22,643 nt of DNA from a virus. A model generated the notes under the pieces. That model was not told where the DNA came from. It saw only the letters and a list, made by a program, of their open reading frames with translations, and did no database searches. The stretch spans positions 1 to 22,643 of the IMG/VR virus record IMGVR_UViG_3300047200_000376; one strand, written 5' to 3'. This document shows, one piece after another, positions 1 through 6,603 of the stretch (positions are counted from its first letter, which is position 1; every line of letters starts with the position of its first letter). A program made the translations under genes and the position numbers.

Positions 1-176
1 GTACCGGTAACCGTAGCGCCAGAGACGATTGTACCTTGAATTGTGGCACCAGAAATAGTACCGGTAACAGTTACACCGGATGTAATAGCGCGGTAGATAC
101 CAGAAACTGTAGTAGCTTGATCAGCGCTACTATTGGTAAATGTAATATTATCAACTTTAATTGCACCGTAAGGCAT
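1..176 (-). CDS. Partial tail-fibre-like repeat protein (N-terminus only)
   Basis: An open frame begins at ATG (174-176) and runs off the left edge of the window, so only about 58 residues are visible. It opens MPYGAIKVDNITFTNSS and passes into SG/TG repeats (VTVTGTISGATIQG). This N-terminal pattern (M-[PA]-Y-G-x-I-K-V-D-x-I-x-F-T) followed by 'VTGTISG' repeats is, from memory, common in cyanophage fibre or virion proteins. The gene lies 48 bases downstream of the 607 aa fibre on the same strand and shares its repeat type, so the two probably arose by duplication or form one fibre assembly. No clear ribosome-binding site is visible. The function is inferred from repeat type and position; the missing C-terminus would decide it. 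Confidence 0.75.
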   Translation of the reverse strand, partial: MPYGAIKVDNITFTNSSADQATTVSGIYRAITSGVTVTGTISGATIQGTIVSGATVTG

Positions 177-224
177 GGTAATACTCGTTCGTTATACCAA
201 TAATAACAGGAAAACAATTATGCC

Positions 225-2048
225 TTAAGGAAGGATGGTAATTGTCCCACGGATAATTAACCCAGCATCACCTGAGATTACACCAGATGAAATTAAAGCG
301 GGTGTTGCACCTGAAGGAGCCGTGAATACACCAGAAACACCAGTGATGTTACTAAACCTTCCCGCATCACCTGTGATTACAGCGCCTGAGACCTGAGTCG
401 TATAAACACCAGAGACAAAATTAGCAGTAGTACCCGTGACCGTAACACCTGTGATTGTGGTGAAGGCACCGGATACTCCTGTAACTGTTGTAAATTGTGC
501 CGTGGTACCGGTAATGGTTTGACCACTGATGGTACCAGTGACTGAAACACCAGAGCCAAAAAACCCTGAACCACTGACCGTCAGGTTTCCTGAGATTGTG
601 GTGTTACTAAAAACAATGTTAGTAAAATTACCACTGGTTGCATTGACCGTGGTTACATTTAACGTGGTGCCACTAATTGTTGTACCAGTAACTGAAGTGA
701 ATCCAGCGGTACCGCCTGTAAGAGTTGTAAACTGAGCCGTATTACCGGTGATGGTTGCACCAGAGATACTGGTAACAAAGACCGCAGCAAGGCCAGTTAG
801 GTTACTAAACAGTCCCGTATTACCCGTAACAGTTAAACCGGAGACAACAGTTGTAAAAGTACCAGTGGCGCCGGTGACCGTTGTAGCAAGAACCGCATTA
901 CCGGTAATAGTTGCCCCACTAACACTAGTTGTGAAAACACCGGTTCCTCCCGTTACGGTGGTAAACCTGCCTGTGTTTCCTGTAACTACAACACCAGAAA
1001 CAACATCAGTAAAGATGCCGGAAACACCAGTAACAGATGCAAGTCTTGCAATGTCTCCAGTAATTGTGGTACCAGACAGGACTGTGTAAACACCAGAAAC
1101 ACCTGTGATATTACTAAATAATCCAATGTTTCCCGTGATGGTTGCACCAGAGATAAGCTGTGTGTAGATACCAGAGAGTGCAGTCACTCCCCCAAAAGAA
1201 CCCGAATCACCGGTAATTGTTGCACCCGATAACCTTGTAGTGAATGTACCGGAAACACCTGTGGTATTGGCAGCTCTTACGGTGTCTCCGCTAATAATTG
1301 CACCGCTTAATAACGTAGTAAATACACCCGTAACACCTGTAACACTAGTTGCGCGAACCGTTGTTCCAGTAATTGTGGTACCTGAGAATGTACCCGTGGC
1401 ATTAACAGTGGATGCAAATTGAGCGGCGCCAGAAACAATCAGTCCGCTTTCAACGGTTAGGTTGCCGCTAACAACAAGAACAGGAGTGGCGAGTGTTGTA
1501 AAAATACCTGAGGTTGCTTGGACGGTTGTGCCAGTAATTGTTACACCGCTTAACGCATTAAAAACACCTGATGTACCAGAGATATTGTTGCCGGTAATTG
1601 TTGCACCACTTAGGCGTGTAGAAAAATTACCGGTGATTGCATTGACAGTTGTACCCGTAAAAGTCGTAGCCGTAACCGTTACACCATTGATGGCGGTACC
1701 TTGTATGGTATTACCAGTAATTGTGGTACCACTGATCGTTCCACTGACAGTCGCGTTGTTCTGGACAATTAAGCCGCTGACAGATGCCTGATTACTAACT
1801 GTTAAACCAGAGGTGGTTGCTAAGCCTGAAACACTAAGGTTCCCACTAATTGATGTATTACCACTAATGGTGCCCCCCGTGCGGGGAAGGTAGTAAATAT
1901 TAAGATATTCTTTAGTTCCTGAGATGGTAATCTTTTTATTTTTTAACGCCGGGTCAACTTCAAAAACATGCACAATAGTAAAAAGATCCTGCTCGGCGAC
2001 GTCAATGCCAGCAAGTTCTTGTAAATCGCTAATGCGCCTGTTGGCCAT
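225..2048 (-). CDS. Repeat-rich tail fibre protein, 607 aa
   Basis: Residues 1-56 form a non-repetitive N-terminal domain (starts MANRRISDLQELAG, with VEQDLFTIVHV-like and KKITISGTKEYL-like strands). It resembles N-termini I associate with T4-like cyanophage fibres and may attach the fibre to the virion. From about residue 60 to the end the protein consists of Ser/Gly/Thr/Val repeats of the form (V)SGATITGN...VTGVSGVFTT. In the middle they recur with a period of about 26 residues and have almost no charge or Cys. Such repeats suggest a trimeric beta-solenoid shaft. There is no obvious globular receptor-binding tip: the C-terminus ends in a short non-repeat stretch (GLIIRGTITILP). ATG at 2046-2048 is chosen because the conserved-looking N-terminus starts there and a TATAAT-like box lies about 30 bases upstream. 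Fibre identity is likely; the receptor cannot be read. Confidence 0.85.
   Translation of the reverse strand: MANRRISDLQELAGIDVAEQDLFTIVHVFEVDPALKNKKITISGTKEYLNIYYLPRTGGTISGNTSISGNLSVSGLATTSGLTVSNQASVSGLIVQNNATVSGTISGTTITGNTIQGTAINGVTVTATTFTGTTVNAITGNFSTRLSGATITGNNISGTSGVFNALSGVTITGTTVQATSGIFTTLATPVLVVSGNLTVESGLIVSGAAQFASTVNATGTFSGTTITGTTVRATSVTGVTGVFTTLLSGAIISGDTVRAANTTGVSGTFTTRLSGATITGDSGSFGGVTALSGIYTQLISGATITGNIGLFSNITGVSGVYTVLSGTTITGDIARLASVTGVSGIFTDVVSGVVVTGNTGRFTTVTGGTGVFTTSVSGATITGNAVLATTVTGATGTFTTVVSGLTVTGNTGLFSNLTGLAAVFVTSISGATITGNTAQFTTLTGGTAGFTSVTGTTISGTTLNVTTVNATSGNFTNIVFSNTTISGNLTVSGSGFFGSGVSVTGTISGQTITGTTAQFTTVTGVSGAFTTITGVTVTGTTANFVSGVYTTQVSGAVITGDAGRFSNITGVSGVFTAPSGATPALISSGVISGDAGLIIRGTITILP
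740..1340 (-). repeat. Degenerate in-frame tandem repeats of about 78 bp in the fibre gene
   Basis: On the plus strand, phrases such as 'gtaattgttgcacc', 'acaccagaaacacc' and 'ttactaaa' recur about every 78 bases. They encode successive 26-residue units of the type GNTGRFTTVTG-GTGVFTT-SVSGATIT. Copies differ at many positions, so this is an old, protein-level repeat and not a fresh microsatellite. The edges given are approximate; weaker repeats continue on both sides, to about 300 and 1870. Confidence 0.75.
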
Positions 2049-2077
2049 TTACTTATTATGTGAGTACCCTTAAATGC

Positions 2078-2105
2078 ATTATAGTGTGCCCGTGCCCAGC
2101 CCTAA
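2078..2105 (-). promoter_or_regulatory. Candidate promoter for the 607 aa fibre gene
   Basis: Read on the minus strand, a perfect TATAAT (2078-2083) lies 16 bases from a weak TTAGGG (2100-2105) and about 30 bases upstream of the fibre ATG. The -35 half overlaps the stop codon of the upstream gene. The match is good only in the -10 box, so this is a suggestion. Confidence 0.35.
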
Positions 2106-2419
2106 TTAACCTTAATTTCAATACGTGGCAAGATCTTAGATGCAAAATTCCAACCTACTTGGACTCCCGTCACAAGACCGCAGGACAACAGTACAACAAG
2201 AATGAGTTCAGCCACCGTTAAATTACGGCGTACATAGACAACTTGTGGGGGAGCCATTTGTTGTTGGCGTTGTTCCATGGTTGTTCGCACTGCCGCTTCC
2301 CTTGCGCGGGCTTTCATCATTTCAAGTTGCTCAGGGGTAATGGTCCCAGGGATTGGAATGTTTTGAGAGACAGCTATGGTTTGTTGGGGAATCTGGCTGG
2401 GAGAAATTTGCTCTTCCAT
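2102..2419 (-). CDS. Small single-pass membrane protein, 105 aa, unknown
   Basis: The N-terminal 60 residues are Gln/Pro/Met-rich and probably disordered (MEEQISPSQIPQQ and EQRQQQMAPPQ are visible). A hydrophobic segment at about residues 70-93 (AELILVVLLSCGLVTGVQVG) and a short basic tail follow. RR just before the hydrophobic segment would favour that side staying in the cytoplasm. There is no signal peptidase site, so a C-terminal anchor is likely. ATG at 2417-2419 was preferred to the in-frame GTG at 2441-2443, which would add eight residues; neither has a strong ribosome-binding site. The gene is divergent from the helix-turn-helix gene at 2474. A single-helix holin or spanin component is possible, but nothing specific shows it, and the endolysin is some 4 kb away. 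Confidence 0.6.
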   Translation of the reverse strand: MEEQISPSQIPQQTIAVSQNIPIPGTITPEQLEMMKARAREAAVRTTMEQRQQQMAPPQVVYVRRNLTVAELILVVLLSCGLVTGVQVGWNFASKILPRIEIKVN

Positions 2420-2473
2420 GGTAACAACAAAATCTTTTCTCACACACTAGCATTAAACAAAACTTTTTGTCTT

Positions 2474-2887
2474 ATGAAATACGGACTTCGAAAAGGATTA
2501 GAAGATGTAGCGTTTGAGCTGAAAGGAATCAGAAATATCTTGGCCTCCATGTGGCACAGCCGTTATCAAAACGGAGAAACGGACCTGTTAAATCCAGAAG
2601 CATTTGCAGACGAGTACGTTTCAACCGAAGAATGTGCCAGGCGGCTTGGGGTGTCAGATCAAACTATTCGCAACTGGATGGCAACTGGACGTAAAAATGC
2701 TGATAAAGGATGGAGCGAAGGTGTCCATTACATTAATGTTTGCCCAGATCCAGGGAAACGCGCTGTAATTCGTATACCCTGGAATCATCTGGTCCGTTCA
2801 TTTTCCAAAGACAGGCCTGTGGTTTCTTCTGATTTTCATAAGATAAAACCGTTATATCAAACTACTACTGAAGGAAAATTAGAATAA
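2474..2887 (+). CDS. Helix-turn-helix DNA-binding protein, 137 aa
   Basis: Residues 48-72 read YVSTEECARRLGVSDQTIRN, a MerR/excisionase-type helix-turn-helix. The wing and tail (GVHYINVCPDPGKRAVIRIP, then WNHLVRSF to residue 110) match the layout of the small regulator at 11421-11636: helix-turn-helix, 'G-x-H-[YF]', then an R-x-x-I/W strand and a final helix. The N-terminal 47 residues are helical and basic; the C-terminal tail looks disordered. The frame stays open far upstream, but the ATG at 2474 fits because the upstream codons translate to sequence antisense to the 2102-2419 gene. It is the first gene of a coupled set: its TAA overlaps the next ATG as TAATG. It probably regulates the operon or early transcription; the target is unknown. 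Confidence 0.75.
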   Translation: MKYGLRKGLEDVAFELKGIRNILASMWHSRYQNGETDLLNPEAFADEYVSTEECARRLGVSDQTIRNWMATGRKNADKGWSEGVHYINVCPDPGKRAVIRIPWNHLVRSFSKDRPVVSSDFHKIKPLYQTTTEGKLE

Positions 2888-3345
2888 TGGCTTATCGTTT
2901 CCAAGGAATTTGCATTGATTCCGTAACGGTTGAAAACTATGAAGAAGTCTTGTCCAAATCATTGGTGTTTCAAGTTGCGGACTTTCTTCCCCCCAGTGGT
3001 TCTTTTGACGATAAGTGTTTGCAACGATACTTGCAAAACCTTAAAAATTATGAAGAAGAAGACGCCAATTCCAACATGACGTTGGCAAATCGATTACGAA
3101 TTGCATTTAAAGATATGCAACCGGATACCATCTGTGGTAAATTCCCACTGGCCGAGTTGCCTTTGAAGAGAAGGCTGAGATGCGTGGCAGAATACCTGAT
3201 TCGTTCCGGTGAATTTGACAAGGTGCGGGACGAAAGGGGTAAGCTGGTTAAAAAGCGTGGTAACTTAGGCAAGCTTGTCGTACTGTATAAGCCTCTTCCC
3301 AAGCTCCTCGAATCTCTTGCACGGCAAGGACTTTTGGAAAAATGA
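2887..3345 (+). CDS. Unknown protein, 152 aa, possible winged-helix C-terminus
   Basis: I do not recognise the family. The first 60 residues are acidic (NYEEEDANSNMT is visible). Residues 80-150 are basic and contain CVAEYLIRSGEFDKVRDERG followed by KLVKKRG and VVLYKPLPKLLESLARQGLL. The alternation of helix, charged beta-hairpin and helix is compatible with a winged helix, but this is only an impression. The gene starts in a TAATG overlap with the upstream regulator, and its own stop overlaps the next start as ATGA, so translation is probably coupled on both sides. A DNA- or RNA-binding partner of the neighbouring regulator and methyltransferase-like protein is the simplest guess. Confidence 0.6.
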   Translation: MAYRFQGICIDSVTVENYEEVLSKSLVFQVADFLPPSGSFDDKCLQRYLQNLKNYEEEDANSNMTLANRLRIAFKDMQPDTICGKFPLAELPLKRRLRCVAEYLIRSGEFDKVRDERGKLVKKRGNLGKLVVLYKPLPKLLESLARQGLLEK

Positions 3346-3728
3346 AAAAACGTGAACAGTTAATTGCTTCAGTTATCGGTCCAGACCTGGATCCAACTAA
3401 GGCCAAGATGCTTGATGCCACCATTAAGCTGATTCTTGGTGACATGGGGCAACAATATTTCAAGATGTGGGAACACGAGGGTCCTGGCATCATGGTGTTC
3501 CAGCCTGAGAATAAAGAACGCTCTATGTTCTTTTTGACTTTGAAGGAAATTCACTCAGCACAGGAAGAGTGTGAACGCAGTAATGACGGTGATTTGGCTG
3601 AAACTTTCCGTCGTATTCTCCAGGCTGCACAAAAGATTGATCCCACTGAAAAGGCGGGTTATATCATTAACGATGCACAGGGCATTCGCTATTTGGAAAT
3701 AGACTATAACAAGGCGGCTGAGAAATAA
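3342..3728 (+). CDS. Unknown protein, 128 aa
   Basis: Not recognised. The protein is soluble, of mixed alpha/beta composition and without Cys pairs, signal or membrane segments. Visible landmarks are LDATIKLILGDMGQQYFKMW (residues 24-43), GIMVFQPENKERSMFFLTL (residues 49-67) and a C-terminal strand region GYIINDAQGIRYLEIDY. It starts inside the preceding stop (ATGA) and ends in TAATG with the next gene, so it belongs to the same coupled operon as the helix-turn-helix and Dam-like proteins. The tight coupling suggests a stoichiometric or functional link with these neighbours. No function is offered. Confidence 0.6.
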   Translation: MKKREQLIASVIGPDLDPTKAKMLDATIKLILGDMGQQYFKMWEHEGPGIMVFQPENKERSMFFLTLKEIHSAQEECERSNDGDLAETFRRILQAAQKIDPTEKAGYIINDAQGIRYLEIDYNKAAEK

Positions 3729-4315
3729 TGCCTATTCATGACATTCGTAGTCGCAAAGAAGATCTTGAGTTAATCACCAACTATGACTTAATAGCTTCTG
3801 CGCATGCCTTGTTGAATGGCATTGAACTTGATGTTGCTAGTTCTAAGGTTGCCAATGAGTATGTCGAAGCGGAAAAGTTTTTTACTCCGTTAGATGACGG
3901 ATTAAATGCTCAGCAGTGGTACGGACGTGTTTATTTATTTCCCCCAGGGGGAGCATATTTCCGTGACAAAAAGAACGATAGGTGGAAGATGACCAGGGCT
4001 TCATCTCCAACCTTGGTATCTTCTCATGCTGTTTGGTTTAGAAAGTTGTATCGCTCATGGTTTAACCGTGAAGTTGAGCAAGGTTTGTACTTTACCAACT
4101 GTCCGGACATGATTCGATACGAACAAAAACTGTTTGACTTCCCTGTCTGTATCTTAAAAACTGCACCAACATTAATCAAAAACACCAGTCAGGGCATTGA
4201 CAAACACAAGACTTGTACTTCGTTCTTGGTCTACTTGCCACCAATGGATGATCCAGGGAATGCGGTTCAAAAATTTATTGATATTTACGGGGAAAAGGGT
4301 CGGATTCTCTGCTAG
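3728..4315 (+). CDS. Dam-like DNA N6-adenine methyltransferase homologue with altered catalytic motif
   Basis: The region GIELDVASSKVANEYVEAEK (residues 31-50), followed by FFTPLDDGL (51-59) and W..RVYLFPPGGAYF (64-78), follows the layout of phage Dam-type adenine methyltransferases. That family has fDlDvAas..N...., then yT..dDGL, W.g..flNPPYs. Here the catalytic (D/N)PP(Y/F) is FPPG (71-74), with no acid or amide and no aromatic residue at the usual places. The later LYFTNCPDMIR and CTSFLVYLPP strands also fit the family. The length (195 aa) is near that of phage relatives. The overlap with the upstream gene is TAATG. It may be a dead or repurposed enzyme, such as a DNA-binding decoy, or it may use different chemistry. 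The family call rests on motif order only. Confidence 0.6.
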   Translation: MPIHDIRSRKEDLELITNYDLIASAHALLNGIELDVASSKVANEYVEAEKFFTPLDDGLNAQQWYGRVYLFPPGGAYFRDKKNDRWKMTRASSPTLVSSHAVWFRKLYRSWFNREVEQGLYFTNCPDMIRYEQKLFDFPVCILKTAPTLIKNTSQGIDKHKTCTSFLVYLPPMDDPGNAVQKFIDIYGEKGRILC

Positions 4316-4348
4316 GTTTTGTAGACTAAAGGACGATTCGACGCAGCA

Positions 4349-4936
4349 ATGAGCATCCTGGCCGATTGGGAAATCAAGTATCTGGCTCAAAACAAGGAGA
4401 TGATTGCTCCGTTTAAAGATCATCTTGTCAGTCAGCGAGGTGAGCAGCGGATCTTAAGTTATGGACTCAGTTCCTATGGCTATGACATTCGCCTATCACC
4501 TAAACAATGCCTTATCTTTGGGCGCATCCAAGCTGGTGAATGTGACCCAAAAGATTTCAACCCTGAAATTCTCTGTGAATCAGAATTGCTAGAAGATGAA
4601 AAGGGCCAATATTTTATGCTGCCTCCTTATGGGTATTGTTTAGGTGTTGCTCAGGAGCGCCTTAAACTTCCTCGTGATGTAACCGTTGTTGCGGTCGGTA
4701 AATCTACATATGCCAGGTCGGGAATCTTGGTTAACATCACCCCAGCAGAATCTGGGTGGGAAGGGTATTTAACTTTAGAAATCAGTAACTGTACCGGTTT
4801 GTTTAATCGGATCTATGCTGATGAAGGTATTACACAACTGTTGTTTTATCGTGGCAACCCCTGCGAGATTACTTACCAAGACCGAAAAGGTAAATACCAA
4901 AACCAAGAAAAAGAAATTGTCTTCTCTCAAGTTTAA
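4349..4936 (+). CDS. dcd: dCTP deaminase
   Basis: This enzyme deaminates dCTP to dUTP, the precursor for thymidylate. Diagnostic motifs in order are SYGYDIRLS (residues 42-50), LPPYGYCLGVAQERLKLP (91-108), GKSTYARSG (117-125), TPAESGWEGYLTLEISN (131-147, with E144 as the likely catalytic glutamate) and GITQLLFYRG (160-169), ending in the Y-x-D-x-x-GKYQxQ tail typical of Dcd. At 195 aa it has the usual length, and the family works as a homotrimer. The gene follows the Dam-like gene by 33 bases on the same strand. The ribosome-binding site is weak (AGGA about 15 bases upstream). It presumably raises the phage dTTP supply when host DNA is degraded or host base composition differs. Whether it is bifunctional (dCTP to dUMP) cannot be decided by eye. 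Confidence 0.93.
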   Translation: MSILADWEIKYLAQNKEMIAPFKDHLVSQRGEQRILSYGLSSYGYDIRLSPKQCLIFGRIQAGECDPKDFNPEILCESELLEDEKGQYFMLPPYGYCLGVAQERLKLPRDVTVVAVGKSTYARSGILVNITPAESGWEGYLTLEISNCTGLFNRIYADEGITQLLFYRGNPCEITYQDRKGKYQNQEKEIVFSQV

Positions 4937-4958
4937 TTAATGTAGGAAAAACGGACAA

Positions 4959-5156
4959 ATGAATGCAGAAAAAAAGCTTGACATTCTGGAAGTCCTGATT
5001 CGTTCGGTGATTTTCCAGGAGAACGAAGAGATTTCTAAAAAGTTATCTCGATACCGCAGTGACGATGTTCAGTGGGTACTTAACATGCTCTCTGATATGT
5101 TTGAGCAACTTCAAGATTCTTTAGAACTTGAAGATTATAATAATCGTCACCGCTAG
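4959..5156 (+). CDS. Small helical protein, 65 aa, unknown
   Basis: Highly charged and predicted almost wholly alpha-helical: KKLDILEVLIRSVIFQENEE, then VQWVLNMLSDMFEQLQDS, with heptad-like hydrophobic spacing, so a coiled coil or helical hairpin is likely. It starts 22 bases after dcd, with AGGA about 11 bases before the ATG, and is probably the last gene of the plus-strand operon. Its TAG stop shares the palindrome CTAG with the stop of the convergent gene at 5153-5590. Not recognised. Confidence 0.55.
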   Translation: MNAEKKLDILEVLIRSVIFQENEEISKKLSRYRSDDVQWVLNMLSDMFEQLQDSLELEDYNNRHR

Positions 5157-5590
5157 AAGAATCCCCTAAAACTTCCAGAAGAGCGTTGCGGGCCATCTGC
5201 ATAATTTGTACCGCCTGCTTTGCCAATCCTATCACCCATGCTTGGTAGGGCAGTACCAGCAATATTAGCTTCTGTCCTGGGGGTCTTACCACTAATGGTT
5301 GGTTCATCAATTGCGGCTTTTTGACGAAACTTACCAGCACTCCTAGCAGCCGCAAAATATTTAGCAATTTGATCTTGTTTATTGTTTAACGATTCAACCG
5401 CTTGCCTTTCATCCGGCTCTACGCGGCGAAGATCTGTATCATACGCTTGCTCAGGATGCAAGTCAGATGATTCAGCTCCAGAGGTGCCAGAGTCGTGCCT
5501 TGGGTCGTATTGAAGACGCCCCTTCTTACCAATCCGTGTATCAAACGGTTCGTCTTCTTTACCTTGACGAGGGTCGTAAAATCTTGCCAT
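5153..5590 (-). CDS. Unknown basic/polar protein, 145 aa, probably disordered
   Basis: It starts MARFYDPRQGKEDEPF and is rich in Asp, Arg, Gly, Ser and Gln, with few hydrophobic runs. One helix is likely at VESLNNKQDQIAKYFAAARS. The end is Gly/Ser/Phe-rich (SSGSFRGFF). The frame stays open upstream to 5761, but those codons are antisense to the plus-strand gene at 5631 and look like noise, so ATG at 5588-5590 is taken. About 40 bases separate it from the divergent gene at 5631, leaving little room for promoters. The style (short, disordered, 'YDP') is like small accessory structural proteins, but I have no family to name. Confidence 0.6.
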   Translation of the reverse strand: MARFYDPRQGKEDEPFDTRIGKKGRLQYDPRHDSGTSGAESSDLHPEQAYDTDLRRVEPDERQAVESLNNKQDQIAKYFAAARSAGKFRQKAAIDEPTISGKTPRTEANIAGTALPSMGDRIGKAGGTNYADGPQRSSGSFRGFF

Positions 5591-5630
5591 GATAGTATTG
5601 TAATTGAGAAAATTTAAGTCGTATATAGTT

Positions 5631-6002
5631 ATGCACGGCGCTGCAGGATTCTTAGATAGTTTTGTTGAAGACGAAGTCAAGTGCCGTTGCCTTGACGAAG
5701 ATATGTTTGGTGCACCTCTCGATAACGAGGAAAATGATGTACCCTTGTATGACATGTACAACAGGGGCTTAGCAGCATGCGAGCAAGGAATGGAGCGGAC
5801 GAATCTCGGGTTGGAGGGGAATCCAGCGTTGCAGGAACAGAGGCCGGGGATGACCGGTTACATCCCATCGATGGAGGAAGCACTGGAGCAGTATCCAGGG
5901 GCCGCACCCAAGCCCAAGACATTGATGATCTCTCTACCGTCAGCGGACACTATGGAGCAGGAACAACTGCTGTCAAGGAAGCGCCGTGGTTTGAGCCGGT
6001 AG
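5631..6002 (+). CDS. Unknown protein, 123 aa, overlapping the DUF3310 gene
   Basis: Starts at ATG 5631 (MHGAAGFLDSFVEDEVKCRC). The in-frame TTG at 5604 would add nine residues and lies in the divergent spacer, so it is less likely. Residues 1-50 are acidic and look like genuine coding sequence. Residues 50-123 include MTGYIPSMEEALEQYPG and a basic end (SRKRRGLSR), and come from a visibly more G+C-rich stretch shared, in another frame, with the next gene over 226 bases. No family is recognised. Either both frames are translated, or the true gene ends earlier by a frameshift into DUF3310; I see no classical slippery heptamer. Confidence 0.5.
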   Translation: MHGAAGFLDSFVEDEVKCRCLDEDMFGAPLDNEENDVPLYDMYNRGLAACEQGMERTNLGLEGNPALQEQRPGMTGYIPSMEEALEQYPGAAPKPKTLMISLPSADTMEQEQLLSRKRRGLSR

Positions 6003-6286
6003 TAGACAACGGTTGTAAAGATGGGGTTTGTCCAGTTCCATGGGCAACAAAACCTTACCGTCCTGAACTAAAACTTGATTTTGTCAATCATCCACCCCAT
6101 TATACGGACGGCGGAATTGAATGCATCGAGGCTATTGAAGCGCAGTTAACCACTGAAGAATACCGTGGGTATCTAAAAGGGAATTGTGCCAAGTATATTT
6201 GGCGTGAGCGCCATAAAGGCGGGACAGAATCACTGAAGAAGGCACGTTTTTATCTTGATCGTCTGATCGAACTTGGTGATATTTAA
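5777..6286 (+). CDS. DUF3310 family protein, 169 aa as opened
   Basis: Residues 103-166 match the phage DUF3310 ('SaV-like', often annotated nucleotide kinase) pattern: VNHPPHYTDGGIECIEAIEA, a middle part with GNCAKYIWRERHKGG, then ESLKKARFYLDRLI. The biochemical role of the family is not established. Upstream are a Cys pair (NGCKDGVCPVPW, residues 78-89) and 70 residues of low-complexity Gly/Ser/Ala/Asp that overlap another ORF. ATG 5777 has a plausible AGGGG nine bases upstream, inside the previous gene, and there is no later ATG before the conserved domain. The stop overlaps that of the convergent NblA-like gene (shared TTAA at 6283-6286). The domain call is strong; the N-terminus is doubtful. 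Confidence 0.75.
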   Translation: MRARNGADESRVGGESSVAGTEAGDDRLHPIDGGSTGAVSRGRTQAQDIDDLSTVSGHYGAGTTAVKEAPWFEPVVDNGCKDGVCPVPWATKPYRPELKLDFVNHPPHYTDGGIECIEAIEAQLTTEEYRGYLKGNCAKYIWRERHKGGTESLKKARFYLDRLIELGDI

Positions 6287-6585
6287 AAAGGAACGCCCTC
6301 TTCGTCATCATCATCCTCGTCGTCGTATACACATGCGGCGGCGAGTTCTGATAGCTCTAAATCCGTTGGTACATCAAAGTCAAGCTTGATGTTTTCATTC
6401 TCCAAGATATCCTTGACCGCATGCCATTCCATCAAACGTTGATGGTAGAGGTTTAAAAGGGCAGAGTACAGCTGATCCCATGTCATTTCTTGAGCTTCAA
6501 GCTCTGCTTTGCGCATGGCAAATTGAAGTTCTAAAGGCAGTTCAAACTCCCTGGGTTCAGATGAGCGTTCCATCCCTGTATTCAT
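6283..6585 (-). CDS. Divergent NblA-like (phycobilisome degradation) protein with acidic tail
   Basis: NblA proteins are about 60 aa helical hairpins that mark phycobilisomes for proteolysis by host Clp, and several cyanophages carry them. Here residues 14-63 fit that fold and pattern. FELPLELQF corresponds to the family's 'LSLEQQF', EMTWDQLYSALLNLYHQRL to 'MSxEQAQxxLxxLYxQMM', and E53-K58-L61 to the 'E..YK.LL' end. Unlike typical NblA it has a C-terminal extension of about 37 residues ending in an acidic run (DDEDDDDEEGVPF), plus a 13-residue N-terminal addition that a start at the second Met (6573) would shorten. It lies just downstream of the endolysin gene on the same strand. The call rests on motif reading, so it is probable, not certain. 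The alternative is an unrelated helical-hairpin protein. Confidence 0.6.
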   Translation of the reverse strand: MNTGMERSSEPREFELPLELQFAMRKAELEAQEMTWDQLYSALLNLYHQRLMEWHAVKDILENENIKLDFDVPTDLELSELAAACVYDDEDDDDEEGVPF

Positions 6586-6603
6586 GGCTTCAATAAGTGT
6601 ATT

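Noticed and set aside
2243-2473. Upstream extension of the 137 aa regulator frame
   Set aside because: Translation there is antisense of the 2102-2419 gene and lacks coding character; ATG 2474 gives a normal protein.
4316-4348. Spacer with 'gattcgacgcag' considered for a tRNA-like end
   Set aside because: Only 33 bases with no cloverleaf arms; no tRNA could be built here or elsewhere in the window.
5591-5630. Divergent promoter pair between 5590 and 5631
   Set aside because: TATATA lies only a few bases from the plus-strand ATG, and no pair of boxes with proper spacing fits in 40 bases.
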